Source: Dysgonomonas sp. HGC4
GTDB taxonomy: Bacteria > Bacteroidota > Bacteroidia > Bacteroidales > Dysgonomonadaceae
DNA: 50,969 nt
NCBI RefSeq assembly: GCF_001261715.1
Contig: NZ_CVRU01000195.1
Span: 1 to 50,969 of the forward strand
Reading direction: 5' to 3'
Below the pieces are notes generated by a model. It was not told where the DNA came from. It saw only the letters and a list, made by a program, of their open reading frames with translations, and ran no database searches. Made by a program: the position numbers and the translations under genes. Positions 38,348-48,854 of this stretch are shown piece by piece. Within the stretch, counting starts at the first letter, position 1. The number at the start of each line of letters is the position of its first letter.

Positions 38348-40984
38348 TCAACCAGTATTTCTCATTCCAGCTGCAATTCCTGAAATTGTAACCATGAGCG
38401 CCTGCTCTAATTCATCTGGGTGTACTTCATTGCTTCTTACTCGTTGTAATAATTCAACTTGAAGAAGGTTCAGCGGTACTGTGTAAATATTCCTCATAGC
38501 TATATTGCTTGCTATAAGAGGTAAATTTTCCATCAGAGATTTATCATGAGCAATGTTCAAGATCGTATTAGTATCTTTTGCTAATTGCTCGCGTAACTCA
38601 GTACCTAAGTATTGTATGTTTTTATCTACTAATCGCTGATCGTAGTAGGCTGCAATACGACTATCAGCTTTTGCATATACCATTTCAAGCATACTTATAC
38701 GAGTATTAAAGAAAGGCCAATCCTGATACATTGTTTCCAATATATTCATTTTGCCTTCATCAATAATCTGTTGTAAGGCTTGTCCTGCTCCTAACCATGC
38801 AGGAAGCATAAGTCTGTTTTGTGACCAACCGAAAATCCAAGGTATAGCACGTAGGCTTTCTACGCCACCTGTCGATTTACGTTTAGCAGGACGTGAACCT
38901 AATGGAAGTTTTGCCAATTCAGCTTCGGGTGTTGCTTGATAGAAATAGGGAATGAAATTATCATTGTTTCTAACAAGGTCTTGATATATTTTGCATGAAA
39001 TATTAGATAGCTCATCCATCGTTTGTCTCCACTCTTCTTTTGGTGCAGGTGGAGGTAATATATTTGCTTCTAATATTGCATCTACATACAGTGACAATGT
39101 TGTGATCGCTAAATCAGGTAAACCTAGTTTAAAACGGATCATTTCGCCTTGTTCAGTAACGCGAAGTCCTCCTTTTAGAGAACCTGGAGGTTGAGAGAAT
39201 AAGGCTACTTTAGCAGGACCTCCCCCTCTACCGATTGTTCCCCCTCTACCATGAAACAAAGTAAGTGTTACTCCGGCATCATTACAGGTTTTAAGTAAAG
39301 CTTCTTGTGCGCTGTATTGTGCCCATCCTGCTGCTAATGCTCCAGCATCCTTGGCTGAATCGGAATATCCGATCATTACCATTTGCTTATTTCCGATAAT
39401 GCCTCTGTACCAGCCGATGTTTAGCAATTGTTGCATAACATCAGAGGCATTGTTAAGGTCATTAAGAGTTTCGAATAATGGAGCTACCGGTAATGTGTAA
39501 GGACAACCTGTGTCTTTAAGTAACAAATGTACAGCCAAAACATCGGAAGGAGTACGAGCCATTGAGATAACATAGACGGGGATTACCCCTTGAGGAGTCT
39601 CTGCAATTACTCTAAATGTATCTATTACCTCTTTAGTTTCTGCACTAGGCTGCCATTGTTGGGGTATTAGCGGTCTTTTTGAAGAAAGTTCTTTTATTAA
39701 AAACGTTTGCTTCTCTGTTTCAGACCAAGCTGCATAGTCTCCCAAACCTAAGTAAAGAGTTAATTCGGATAATGCTTCGGTATGTCTGGTACTTTCTTGA
39801 CGTATATCTATTTTTACTAATGTAACTCCAAAACATTTTATACGACGAAGTGTATCCAAAAGTTTGTCATCAGCAATACTTTCCATGCCGCAGGCAATCA
39901 GAGAGTCGTAGCATTTGATGAGTGGTTCCCATAATTGTTCGTTATGGAAAATAATGTCATCAGTTATTGTTGTATGCTTTCCTTCGATCGTTTCATCAAG
40001 AAAGATAATTGTCTTCTTTAGTTTTGATCGGAGTTTCTTCATCAAAGCTCTGTATGGTTCTTGTACTTCGGCATCGCCCAGATAGTCTCTGAATTCAGCC
40101 GTACAATTAAACATTGACAATTCTTTAACCAGTACTTCTATATCTTTTAAGAATAGGGTAGCTGCACGTTTACGGCTTTGAAGTAATACATCTTTTGTGA
40201 CTACTGCTGTAACATTAGGATTACCATCGCGGTCGCCACCCATCCAGGATGTAAAATGTATGGGACGAGCATCAACTGGAATTTTATATCCGATAGAGGC
40301 TTCCAACTGTTTATTGAATTCTTTCAGGAAAGAGGGCACGGCAGACCAAAGGCTGCTTTCGATAACATCGTAACCCCATTTAGCTTCTTCGTTAGGCGTT
40401 GGTCTGTCTTTTCTTATTTCAGCAGTAAACCAATACTGAATAATAAGCTGTTTTAGACGACTCATTATATGTTCTTGCTTGTAGCTTACAATATCATCGT
40501 GGTCTAATTGCTGAAGACAATCGCTTACTTCGTTAAGATTGTTAATCAAAGAACGGCGATTTATTTCAGTTGGATGAGCAGTAAGAACCAAGTCTATTGA
40601 TATTTCATCAATTGCTTTTCTTATCTCTTCATCATTTGCACCTTTACCTTTTAAGGTCTCATAAATACGAGCAAAGTTTACAGGATTTTCTTTTCCCATT
40701 GCATGTTGCGATATTGTATCGTATTGCTCTGCAGTATTTGTAAGGTTTAAAAACTGATTGAATGCTTGTGCTACAGGTAAAAAATCTTTATCAGGCAGAT
40801 TTTGAAGAGTTTCTACCAACTTATCATGTGCTTGTTTATCACCATTGTGTGAAGCTTTGGATAATTGGCGAATTGTTTCAACGCGTTCATAGGTGCCTTC
40901 ACCCAGTGCTCCCTTGATGGTTTCACCAAGTAATTTTCCGAGCATTGCTATGTTGTCGTTCATCAAAGAATTTGATTGACTCAT
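38348..40984 (-). CDS. ppc: Phosphoenolpyruvate carboxylase
   Basis: Carboxylates PEP with bicarbonate to oxaloacetate, a replenishing reaction of central metabolism. The 878-aa protein has the catalytic [14 protein letters not shown], the conserved [23 protein letters not shown] and [14 protein letters not shown] motifs and the C-terminal [10 protein letters not shown], all in order. Length is normal. A 14-bp hairpin (41014-41059) lies between it and the upstream gene, so it is probably a separate transcript. Confidence 0.97.
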   Translation of the reverse strand: MSQSNSLMNDNIAMLGKLLGETIKGALGEGTYERVETIRQLSKASHNGDKQAHDKLVETLQNLPDKDFLPVAQAFNQFLNLTNTAEQYDTISQHAMGKENPVNFARIYETLKGKGANDEEIRKAIDEISIDLVLTAHPTEINRRSLINNLNEVSDCLQQLDHDDIVSYKQEHIMSRLKQLIIQYWFTAEIRKDRPTPNEEAKWGYDVIESSLWSAVPSFLKEFNKQLEASIGYKIPVDARPIHFTSWMGGDRDGNPNVTAVVTKDVLLQSRKRAATLFLKDIEVLVKELSMFNCTAEFRDYLGDAEVQEPYRALMKKLRSKLKKTIIFLDETIEGKHTTITDDIIFHNEQLWEPLIKCYDSLIACGMESIADDKLLDTLRRIKCFGVTLVKIDIRQESTRHTEALSELTLYLGLGDYAAWSETEKQTFLIKELSSKRPLIPQQWQPSAETKEVIDTFRVIAETPQGVIPVYVISMARTPSDVLAVHLLLKDTGCPYTLPVAPLFETLNDLNNASDVMQQLLNIGWYRGIIGNKQMVMIGYSDSAKDAGALAAGWAQYSAQEALLKTCNDAGVTLTLFHGRGGTIGRGGGPAKVALFSQPPGSLKGGLRVTEQGEMIRFKLGLPDLAITTLSLYVDAILEANILPPPAPKEEWRQTMDELSNISCKIYQDLVRNNDNFIPYFYQATPEAELAKLPLGSRPAKRKSTGGVESLRAIPWIFGWSQNRLMLPAWLGAGQALQQIIDEGKMNILETMYQDWPFFNTRISMLEMVYAKADSRIAAYYDQRLVDKNIQYLGTELREQLAKDTNTILNIAHDKSLMENLPLIASNIAMRNIYTVPLNLLQVELLQRVRSNEVHPDELEQALMVTISGIAAGMRNTG

Positions 40985-41013
40985 AGTTTCTTGTTTTATG
41001 TTATTTATTCAAT

Positions 41014-41059
41014 ATATCTCCTTTGTAGAAAGAAATTAATCAAAATACAAAGGAGATAT
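41014..41059. terminator. 14-bp inverted repeat between the P-loop gene and ppc
   Basis: ATATCTCCTTTGTA (41014-41027) and TACAAAGGAGATAT (41046-41059) pair perfectly with an 18-nt loop. On the minus strand there is no good T-run after the stem, so it may be a terminator or a leader structure for ppc. Confidence 0.6.
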
Positions 41060-41100
41060 TGTTAATAAGGCTTAGTATACTTTATAGTAAACCACAACCT

Positions 41101-42837
41101 TTAGTCATTTATAAGACTGAACAATTCTTCTGCCGCTAAACGGGGTCCTTCTTTTGTTCTGCCCTCTATAGCCAGAGATGTATGGATCTCTCCGATCTTA
41201 ACACCGTTTTCGTTCATTTTACTAAAGTACTGACGTACCAACTTCTCGGCAAGCTCTCTTTCTTGAACAGGTCCGAATGGATTTGCAAAATAAGATTTTA
41301 CTAAGCCTACTTCTGTTGTTGTACCTTTAGCCTTTCTAGCTCCATCCTCAAATACTTGAATAGCCTGATCAAGGTTATCCATGAATTTAATTTTCTGATC
41401 GGTTTCAGTATAATTGTTGGCGTAAAGCATATAATCTACTTTATATCCTTTAGAAATAACTTCGTAGGTTGAAACGGGAATAGTTACACGAGCATTCACT
41501 TTATCGGGATTGGTATATATTCCACGATCTAATTGTTGGTAAGCATACGAAGGATCTAAATCATCTACACGAACAAATGCTCCTATTTCAGTACCGTATC
41601 CTTTTACCGAACCGTCAGCTTCTATATTCAGATATCCCATATCATCGAAAATGATGCGCATGTGTCTAATATATTTTTCATTCAGGTTACGGAATGCTTC
41701 CAAACTCTCAGATTTTCCTGCACCACTATCACCCATGATGATAATGTTTGATTCTTTTCCGTTTTTCAGTGCAATGTTTACCATCGCTCCGTGTATTGGT
41801 AAACGACCCAACTCCATTTGTTTCACATTGTGAAGAGTTAGGAGCATTTTTTTCATATAGCCAAAATAGTCGATATCGTCGCAATAGTTTGCATATCCGA
41901 TAAGAATGTCATTCTGTTTGTCTTTATAATAGAATGTGCGTTTTTCTTCATGCCCATCAGCATAACCGAATACGTAGATCATATCGGGCTTTTTACCAAT
42001 ATAGCTGCTTGGTGTTGCCAATTCGAATAGATTAGACAAACCTAAGCCATGATCGATAAAGTCTTTGTGGAAATAGACGAAAGTAAGCATATTACCTACC
42101 CAAGCAGGGAATACAAACCATTCGTCATCATTCAAAGAAATGTTTGCTATGGGGTTCGAAGAATGTTCGTGGAATATTCCGTCACGAGTATTTCTTTTAG
42201 TGTATGTAATCAATGGTGGTTGAAATATCACAGTGCTTATAAATGGTACTGCTGATAGTCCTTTGTATTCGATTGGGCAATTCCATGATACTTCGTCATT
42301 AAGAATAAGTCCAGCATTAGCACCTGCAATTAACTGGCGATATACTCTGTGTTGAAATCCCATAACGGTCTCTTCAATGCGGCGATAAGTCGCAAGAATA
42401 AGATCGTTGAATTGAGAGTTTGCCTGAGTAAATCTAACATCTTGCAAACCTTCTCCAAGGCTTGAATTGCGAACAACTGAGATGCGGTCTAAGCGTCTCC
42501 AATATGAATATAATAATTCGATAAGTTCAATGAAAAGGTCTTTGTCAGCAAAGCAAACCGAATATCTGTTGTCTACTTTTACTATTTCGTTCTCGTCACA
42601 AACTGTAAGGAACTTGAATACTTGTACAAGTGATTGAGCAAATTCGTCATCGTTATTATTAAAGTACTTGATATAATAGTCATATATAATGACATTGTCT
42701 TTCTTTAATACTTGAATAAATGAGTCGATTACTTTCTTGAAACCATAACTATTCAAAAGTTTCTGACGGTTATCACAATATTTCAGCGAGAAGTTAATCA
42801 TCGCTTTTCCTCGACTGATTGTAAATTCGTTTAGCAT
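41101..42837 (-). CDS. P-loop protein of the HPr kinase/PEP carboxykinase type
   Basis: A 578-aa protein. The N-terminal half has no recognised domain. The C-terminal half (~residue 330 on) contains GRLPIHGAMVNIAL and IIIMGDSGAGKSESLEAF, a P-loop like that of HPr kinase (GxSGxGKSE) and ATP-dependent PEP carboxykinase, then IIFDDMGYL (acidic metal site) and YGTEIGAFVRVDDLD. Homologues in Bacteroidales are often labelled PEP carboxykinase-like. Substrate unknown. The neighbour is ppc, which acts on PEP. A TAAATTTG -7 box lies at 42933-42926 on the minus strand. Confidence 0.78.
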   Translation of the reverse strand: MLNEFTISRGKAMINFSLKYCDNRQKLLNSYGFKKVIDSFIQVLKKDNVIIYDYYIKYFNNNDDEFAQSLVQVFKFLTVCDENEIVKVDNRYSVCFADKDLFIELIELLYSYWRRLDRISVVRNSSLGEGLQDVRFTQANSQFNDLILATYRRIEETVMGFQHRVYRQLIAGANAGLILNDEVSWNCPIEYKGLSAVPFISTVIFQPPLITYTKRNTRDGIFHEHSSNPIANISLNDDEWFVFPAWVGNMLTFVYFHKDFIDHGLGLSNLFELATPSSYIGKKPDMIYVFGYADGHEEKRTFYYKDKQNDILIGYANYCDDIDYFGYMKKMLLTLHNVKQMELGRLPIHGAMVNIALKNGKESNIIIMGDSGAGKSESLEAFRNLNEKYIRHMRIIFDDMGYLNIEADGSVKGYGTEIGAFVRVDDLDPSYAYQQLDRGIYTNPDKVNARVTIPVSTYEVISKGYKVDYMLYANNYTETDQKIKFMDNLDQAIQVFEDGARKAKGTTTEVGLVKSYFANPFGPVQERELAEKLVRQYFSKMNENGVKIGEIHTSLAIEGRTKEGPRLAAEELFSLIND

Positions 42838-42979
42838 TGTTTATTCGGTTTTGTTTATAATTTTAGTTATTAGAATCTATTTTGATAATCCTGTTTTGAT
42901 ATTTTCTTCAACAAAAATCTAATTTCAAATTTAATCATTTTACTTGTATTAGAAGAATTGATAAAAGACTTATTTTGGT

Positions 42980-43198
42980 TTACTTACTGATTGCTTTATT
43001 CTTTGCCTTTTCTTCATGTGATTTCTCAAATTGATCATTTAGATCTTTAAGACAATCAAAGCATAAACAGTTTCCATAAGTTGTCTTAATGTATTGTCTG
43101 ACACCCTCTGCTAGGTTGATTCTTGAACAATTACACAATTCAATTTTATCTACTCTACAGGTAAAGTTTATTGAACAGCAAGGGCATATTTTATCCAT
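42980..43198 (-). CDS. Cysteine-rich CWC family protein under cobalamin riboswitch
   Basis: A 72-aa protein with CPCC, FTCRVDKIELCNCSRINL and YGNCLCFDCLKDLN: nine or more cysteines in the pattern of the Cysteine-rich CWC family, probably binding metal. In Bacteroidetes such genes occur among cobalamin-related genes. Here the gene lies downstream of a B12 riboswitch (43373-43608), with only a 33-aa frame between. Role in cobalamin or cobalt handling is inferred. Confidence 0.78.
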   Translation of the reverse strand: MDKICPCCSINFTCRVDKIELCNCSRINLAEGVRQYIKTTYGNCLCFDCLKDLNDQFEKSHEEKAKNKAISK

Positions 43199-43236
43199 CC
43201 TTTGTATTTAATGTTTCTACAAGTTTTTCTCTATGG

Positions 43237-43338
43237 TCAGATTATTTGAAAGATCTGATCATGTCTTTGTTGATAGCTTTTTTCTAAAGCATCTTTGTCT
43301 TTTTTAGTTTCTATCATTGTTGTAATGATATGTCGCAT
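43237..43338 (-). CDS. Short reading frame between riboswitch and CWC gene (33 aa)
   Basis: From an ATG at 43338, immediately after a small hairpin AACTCT-CGGGAAAT-AGAGTT, a charged helical peptide MRHIITTMIETKKDKD...FQII can be made. The frame continues upstream into the riboswitch, which is not expected to be translated. It may be a real small protein or a leader peptide; weak evidence. Confidence 0.4.
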   Translation of the reverse strand: MRHIITTMIETKKDKDALEKSYQQRHDQIFQII

Positions 43339-43372
43339 CAACTCTATTTCCCGAGAGTTTCTTGCTCGTGTT

Positions 43373-43608
43373 TTTTGGCAGGTCTTCTGACTTACTTCAT
43401 TTCTAAACATCCTTCCCATCTTTTTAGTCAGCATTTATCAGGTCTCAGTTATCAACAAGTTTGTTGTTTACTGTTTTTGCTTACTATTCGGACAGTGGCT
43501 AGAGTATTGTTTAGAAACTCTTAATGAAGCTTACAGCAGCGGGTCTGTTCCAGATTTACACCGGATTCCCTTTTCATTACTCTATCTGCGATTGTGATAG
43601 AATAACAC
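43373..43608 (-). ncRNA. Cobalamin (B12) riboswitch
   Basis: The minus strand carries AAAAGGGAATCCGGTGTAAA, GACCCGCTGCTGTAAGC, GCCACTG and, at the 3' end, AGTCAGAAGACCTGCC (B12 box, 43392-43377), the conserved segments of the cobalamin riboswitch in order. When bound to cobalamin it would reduce expression of the CWC operon. The hairpin AACTCT/AGAGTT just before the ATG at 43338 could be part of the expression platform. Confidence 0.93.
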
Positions 43609-43990
43609 CAAAATCAGTGTAAAGATAATAAAATGTATGATTGATGCTACACTCAGAAACAAAAAAATCTTCCCTTAATGAAGGAAAGATTTTTTGTTCC
43701 AAGAATGTGCCTATAGGAGAAGGAGAGTCCTATATTAAATTGAGATATTATGGATTGTGTTTTCCTGGCACTTTTTTTAGACTTACTGTTAGTAATTGAT
43801 ATTCGTTATATGTATGTGTATGAAAAACCTCGTTCTTAAGTGCAAAGAACGGCATAAAGACTTGATAGGGGTATAACCAAAATCTCTTTTTTTTCTTAGA
43901 ATTGATCCTTTTTTTCCTATTCTCTGTCAATAGAGAACGCCCATACCTACAATCGTAGATATGGGCGTTTGTCTGTTATGAGATTTATTC
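43609..43990. other. Intergenic region with two hairpins, no convincing gene
   Basis: Hairpin AAAAAATCTT-CCCTT-AATG-AAGG-AAAGATTTTTT at 43661-43695 with T-runs on both strands, and hairpin 43936-43969. A 60-codon frame (43748-43930, -) is Lys-rich and overlaps the second region; I do not accept it as a gene. Confidence 0.5.
43936..43969 (-). terminator. Terminator after outer-membrane barrel gene
   Basis: AACGCCCATA pairs with TATGGGCGTT and CTAC with GTAG inside, around AATC. It lies 22 nt after the stop of the barrel gene. Confidence 0.75.
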
Positions 43991-45763
43991 TTAGAATTTT
44001 AGGCTTATACCTCCAAGAGCATTAATGCCTTGATTGGTATAACCGTATTGTCTTTCGTATTTTTGATTCATTACGTTGTTTGCTCTTACAAAGAATGATA
44101 ACCAATCTAATATATTATAAGTTCCTTTAATATTCAGTTCGTTAATGTTATCCATTTTGGAAGAAGCTTCGCTTACATACATTTTGCGTCCACCTTCGAA
44201 TATATAATTAACTGATAGTGTAAGATTATCAATGAATGAAAAATCTGCATTAAAGTCGAAAGTTAAAGATGGTAATCCCCAAGCTTCTTTCTTTTCAGGT
44301 GCATTATCTGTTAAAGTATATTTGCTGAGGTTGTAAAAATGTGTAGTTGCTTTCAACGAAAGATCGGTATAAGGGATTAACTTAGTTTTTAATGCTCCAC
44401 CGAAATGACCTTCGCCCAGATTAGCATACAACATATCTGAAACATTACCCCATGATGCAGCATCGTATGGTACAAATAAATGATCGTCTTTAGTATATTT
44501 ATATCCTCCGAAGATATCAAATTCAAGACCGCTTACGATTCCTGATCTAACTCCGATCTGAGCATCATATAATGTTTGAGAAATAAATACACGAGATGTA
44601 GGATTTATATATCTATTCTCCCTATTCATTTCTACAAAGTTATTGTCGTTAATACCACCACCTACATTAAAGTACAATAAACTCTTCTCGTTGAAGTTCC
44701 AAGATGTTTTGATGGAGGGAGCAACTACAAATTTGTTCTCTATATCTGAAGCCCAATTAATATTGACCCCGAGTGATAGTTTGAAGTCTCCGCCATCAAT
44801 ACTATAATATGGTCTGGCTTTGAATATAGTCAGATTATGAAACGGATCTGTGTCTAACAAAGGCAAAAAGTCGATATTGCTAAACGATTGAAAGAAAACA
44901 CCTCCTTCAACACCTGCTTTATGATCTGTTTGAACTGGTGCTGCAATATTGACCATCGCATCGAATATGCTTCCTGATACACCATCATAGTTTGTATCAT
45001 AGCCATATTTAGATGTGAAGTTGTTGTATTTTACATTTGCAGAATAATACATTGCATTGCTATGTTCAGTTGATGTAATTCCTGTTTCAGCCTCAATAAC
45101 ATTTACTCCTTGGTTATGCTTCATAAGTCCTTCATGAAAAGAAGCATTTTCGCCTAATATATTACTAAATACATATGGATTACCATAGTAATTAAAAGTA
45201 TTGTTGAAAAATGAGCCATTCAAGTGCCATGTTAATGATTCAAATTTGTGGCTATACTTAGCTTTTATCAGGTTCTCCATGTTTTTGGCTTTCGCTTCAT
45301 CAAGATAAGAACTCGGGTTTAGGTATTTAATCTTACCATCGGTAGAATTGTGAGTCGCAAAAAGATCGAATTGATCGTTCTCTGAATCTACAATTCTATA
45401 TCCGGCTGCACCATCTAAGTTAGAGTACATCCCAGCTCCGAATAGAAAGTATCCTCTGTGTTTGCTAAAAGGAATGTCTGTTTTTATATCTCCCGAACCG
45501 GTATCTCCGATGGGATGAGAGGTGATACTGGTATTAGGAATACTATTTTCAAATTTTATATCATATTGCTTCTTTGCCGGTTCGTGAAGAGCCGGAAGCG
45601 TATTGATTTTTGAAGCATCCTGTATCGTGGGAGTGTATTCTCTTTCGAGAGATACCTGACGGTTTAGGGTTGTATCTTTAGCCGCGGTTTGAGCTGCAAT
45701 GTTTACTGATGCAACGCTTAGTCCCAATGTGCTAATAAATAAAGTTTTATATAATGTATTCAT
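43991..45763 (-). CDS. Outer-membrane beta-barrel protein (TonB-receptor-like, no plug)
   Basis: A 590-aa protein with signal peptide MNTLYKTLFISTLGLSVASVNIAAQ, a short periplasmic part (LEREYTPTIQDASKINTLP) and then alternating aromatic beta strands to the C-terminus, which ends NALGGISLKF with the terminal Phe of outer-membrane barrels. The C-terminal strands (WLSFFVRANNVMNQKYERQYGY) look like those of TonB-dependent receptors, but no plug domain is present. It is 85 nt downstream of the large TPR gene and may work with it in the envelope. Substrate unknown. Confidence 0.82.
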   Translation of the reverse strand: MNTLYKTLFISTLGLSVASVNIAAQTAAKDTTLNRQVSLEREYTPTIQDASKINTLPALHEPAKKQYDIKFENSIPNTSITSHPIGDTGSGDIKTDIPFSKHRGYFLFGAGMYSNLDGAAGYRIVDSENDQFDLFATHNSTDGKIKYLNPSSYLDEAKAKNMENLIKAKYSHKFESLTWHLNGSFFNNTFNYYGNPYVFSNILGENASFHEGLMKHNQGVNVIEAETGITSTEHSNAMYYSANVKYNNFTSKYGYDTNYDGVSGSIFDAMVNIAAPVQTDHKAGVEGGVFFQSFSNIDFLPLLDTDPFHNLTIFKARPYYSIDGGDFKLSLGVNINWASDIENKFVVAPSIKTSWNFNEKSLLYFNVGGGINDNNFVEMNRENRYINPTSRVFISQTLYDAQIGVRSGIVSGLEFDIFGGYKYTKDDHLFVPYDAASWGNVSDMLYANLGEGHFGGALKTKLIPYTDLSLKATTHFYNLSKYTLTDNAPEKKEAWGLPSLTFDFNADFSFIDNLTLSVNYIFEGGRKMYVSEASSKMDNINELNIKGTYNILDWLSFFVRANNVMNQKYERQYGYTNQGINALGGISLKF

Positions 45764-45848
45764 TATCTTTTAATTTAAGTATAGTAAATATTTTACTGCT
45801 TTATAGTTGTATCTTATACTCGAATAAAGCAATGCAAAGGTCTACGCC

Positions 45849-48800
45849 TTATTTATTTAATTGAGTTAAACGATCATTTATCATTGTAGCAATATCCGCT
45901 TCGTTTCCGGTATAATTAGCCTTCAAGCTTTCAAGGTATTGCTTCGCTTGGAATTTATCTCCTTTTGCAAGATAGGTATCCGACAATACAATGATAGATT
46001 GTGCCATCCAGTAAGCGTGAGGTGTTCCTTGTTTCATCAATGCAAGAACTTGTTGCTCTGCTTTGTCGTAGTTACCGTTTTTAAGGTATGTTTTAGCCAG
46101 CAGGTATTGAGCTTCGGCTCCATATACACTACGAGTATCGCTTGCTGCTTTTTGAAGATCGTCTATAGCCTTATTGGTCTCTCCTGTATTGAGATATGCT
46201 TTAGCTCTGTAAAGGCGTGCTTCACTTACTACTTCGGGTGATGTTTTTCCTTGAGATAATAAAGCTGTTGCAACAGTAATTACTTCTACATCTTTATTTA
46301 GGCTATTGGCTACTTTAAGCATGCCCAACTGAGCTGTACTCTTATCATCGGCACTGGTGGCTGTGCGCATCATTTCTTTATACGCATTGTATGCCGCTTG
46401 ATTGTTGCCTTTGCTTAATTGTATTTCTCCAACAAGAGCGAGTGCTTTATTCAGATTTTTAGAATTGCCCGAATTGATGGTGTTGTTGAATGCCTGAAGT
46501 GCAGTGTCGTAATCCTTCTTGTTGTAGGCTATTGCTCCAATATAATAATGTGCATCTCCTGCAAACTGACCTTGTGGATAAGCTTGTAAGTACTTATTCA
46601 TTGCATTAGCTGCTTCTCCTGCATGACCTTTCATGTATATGTTTTCGGCAGCAAGGTAAGACAAAGAGTCTTGACGACTGGCAGTAATTATAATACCATT
46701 TCCTAAAGAGTTTGCAAAGCTGGCATATGAACTAATGTCATTGATGTCACGATAAATACCCTCGAGACTTTGTATGGCGATACGGGCTTCTTCTGAGTTC
46801 TTATGATTTTGTACCACTTGTTTATAAGCGTCTATTGCTTTTTGTGGATTATTGGTATTGTAATAAGACTGACCCAATTGTACGCCTGCTTGTGGTGCAA
46901 CATTCGAATTGGGGTAATCGTTTAATATTCTAGTCAGAATTGGAATTGCATCCGCCTCACGATTTAGCATGATCAAAGCACGACTCTTCTCGTACATTGC
47001 ATCATCATAGTATTGCGAGTCTGGATATTTTCTCATCATCACATCCAATGCAGCAATCTTGCCGTTATAGTTGTGTTGTAAACCTAGTACAAATGCTTTT
47101 TGGAAATCTGCATATTCTGCACTTTGAGGATTGTTGATGGAAGCTTGTGAGTATGCATTTTCTGCTTCAATAAAATTGCGGTTAAACAAATGTGTATCTC
47201 CAATACGATTCCAAGCATCAGAATAAGTCAATAGCTGCCTGTTTCTTTCTTGTGATGTATATTGTTTAAAGTAATTTAAAGCATTAGAATATTGTTTTAA
47301 ATTGAAGTATGTATAACCAAGATTGTACAGTGCATTAGTATAGTTATCGTCCGAAGCATTACATACCGAAAGATATGTTTGATAATCTTTTATTGCTGCC
47401 GGATAATTATTCTCACGATAATATGTCTCGCCACGCCAGAAGTACGATTCGTTTTTAGACTTAACGTCATAGTTCCCTAAATTGATTGAAGCGTTGAAAC
47501 GTTGAATTGCCTGATCGTAATTTCCATCGATAAAATCTTGTGCTCCAAGTTGAAACAGAATAGTCTGCTTAGTCTCAATTATTTGTCTTCCCGGATTACG
47601 CATTTTGTCGATAACCGCAAGCGCAGCCTGATAGTTCTTGGTTGAAAGTAAAGTTGCAGCTAATTGGTTGTTTATCTCATTTGCATATTTCGAGTTAGGG
47701 TATTCGTTTAAGAAACGTTGTAATACTGTAATCGATTGGTCAAAAACAGACAATGATGTTTTATGAACCAACATTGCGTAATTGTATAATGCTACTTCGC
47801 TAATGGAAGGGTCGAATTGTACACGCGATGCTGCATCAAAAGCCATTAAAGCATTTGCATTGTTATTTACTTTTAAATAGTTTTGTCCCAATAGCATATA
47901 AGCAGTTTGTCCAAGCTTGTCTTCTGTTGAGGCTGCAAACTGTAAAGCTTTTATTGCATTCTGATAATCTCCTATCTGTGTATATGCAGTTCCTAGTTGT
48001 AGCATATCTTCTGCAAATGGTTTAGATTCGGATGCCAGATATTGCTCGTAATTCGAAATAGATTCATTTATATTGCCTTGTCTGTAATAAGAATTGCCCA
48101 GAATACGATGTATTTCGGCAGAGTTTTTATTATTCGGGTATGTATTCAGATAATTATGTCCTGCATTGATTGCTTCATTTAGGTTGTTTTTCAAGAACAG
48201 TCCTTGTGTTATAAAGAATAACGATTGTTCTTTATATTCGGGGCTATTTTTTAGGCGTTCAAATGTTGCAAGAGCATCATCATATTTACCTTCTTGAAAA
48301 TCGATATATGCTTTGTAGTAAGTTGCAGGTTCATAATATTTATTGCTGTTGCGTGCTAATAGCTCAAATTGATTGGCTGCAACAGATCTTTTGCCTTCTT
48401 GAAGATTGGCAAAGGCAGAGCGGAAGGTGTAATCTTCTTGCTCTTTTGTTGCTAAATAGGCAACGTCAGCCTGTTCGAACCAATATAGAGCTTTAGACCA
48501 GTCTTTTTCGTTGAAGTAAGACGATCCTATGTAGAAGCAAATATCATTTCTATGATAAGATTCAGGGTATGTGTCCAAATATTCACGTAGGATATTGACC
48601 GCATTCGGCTTGCCTGTAAAATAAGATGCAGCTGCAATCATGTAATCAGCTTCCAACTCGGCATTCTTATCTTTAGATAGCCTTTTAAACTCAGTAAGAG
48701 TATTTTGAGCCCCTACGAAATTATTGTCCAAAAACATCTCTTTGCCTTGTAGAAACAAACGTTCGGGCAATTCATTATTTATTCCCTTTTGGGCATAAGT

Positions 48801-48854
48801 TAACTGTAGGGTAGATGCTATTCCTATCCCTGTAATAAGTAGTATTTTCTTCAT
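45849..48854 (-). CDS. Large secreted/periplasmic TPR-repeat protein (1001 aa)
   Basis: Signal peptide MKKILLITGIGIASTLQLTYAQ followed by more than 20 tetratricopeptide-type repeats across the whole length (for example ALYWFEQADVAYLATKEQED, AIKDYQTYLSVCNASDDNY, AIDAYKQVVQNHKNSEEARI). Probably a periplasmic or outer-membrane-associated scaffold. The ATG overlaps the Nudix stop by 4 nt and the barrel gene follows, so nudix-TPR-barrel form one operon. The TPR plus barrel pair is conserved in Bacteroidales as far as I recall. Confidence 0.88.
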   Translation of the reverse strand: MKKILLITGIGIASTLQLTYAQKGINNELPERLFLQGKEMFLDNNFVGAQNTLTEFKRLSKDKNAELEADYMIAAASYFTGKPNAVNILREYLDTYPESYHRNDICFYIGSSYFNEKDWSKALYWFEQADVAYLATKEQEDYTFRSAFANLQEGKRSVAANQFELLARNSNKYYEPATYYKAYIDFQEGKYDDALATFERLKNSPEYKEQSLFFITQGLFLKNNLNEAINAGHNYLNTYPNNKNSAEIHRILGNSYYRQGNINESISNYEQYLASESKPFAEDMLQLGTAYTQIGDYQNAIKALQFAASTEDKLGQTAYMLLGQNYLKVNNNANALMAFDAASRVQFDPSISEVALYNYAMLVHKTSLSVFDQSITVLQRFLNEYPNSKYANEINNQLAATLLSTKNYQAALAVIDKMRNPGRQIIETKQTILFQLGAQDFIDGNYDQAIQRFNASINLGNYDVKSKNESYFWRGETYYRENNYPAAIKDYQTYLSVCNASDDNYTNALYNLGYTYFNLKQYSNALNYFKQYTSQERNRQLLTYSDAWNRIGDTHLFNRNFIEAENAYSQASINNPQSAEYADFQKAFVLGLQHNYNGKIAALDVMMRKYPDSQYYDDAMYEKSRALIMLNREADAIPILTRILNDYPNSNVAPQAGVQLGQSYYNTNNPQKAIDAYKQVVQNHKNSEEARIAIQSLEGIYRDINDISSYASFANSLGNGIIITASRQDSLSYLAAENIYMKGHAGEAANAMNKYLQAYPQGQFAGDAHYYIGAIAYNKKDYDTALQAFNNTINSGNSKNLNKALALVGEIQLSKGNNQAAYNAYKEMMRTATSADDKSTAQLGMLKVANSLNKDVEVITVATALLSQGKTSPEVVSEARLYRAKAYLNTGETNKAIDDLQKAASDTRSVYGAEAQYLLAKTYLKNGNYDKAEQQVLALMKQGTPHAYWMAQSIIVLSDTYLAKGDKFQAKQYLESLKANYTGNEADIATMINDRLTQLNK

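Noticed and set aside
43237-43434. 65-codon frame starting inside the cobalamin riboswitch
   Set aside because: The upstream half is riboswitch RNA; only the part from 43338 could be a gene.
43748-43930. 60-codon Lys-rich frame between riboswitch and barrel gene
   Set aside because: Low-complexity start, ends next to a terminator hairpin, no family, and not in an operon arrangement.
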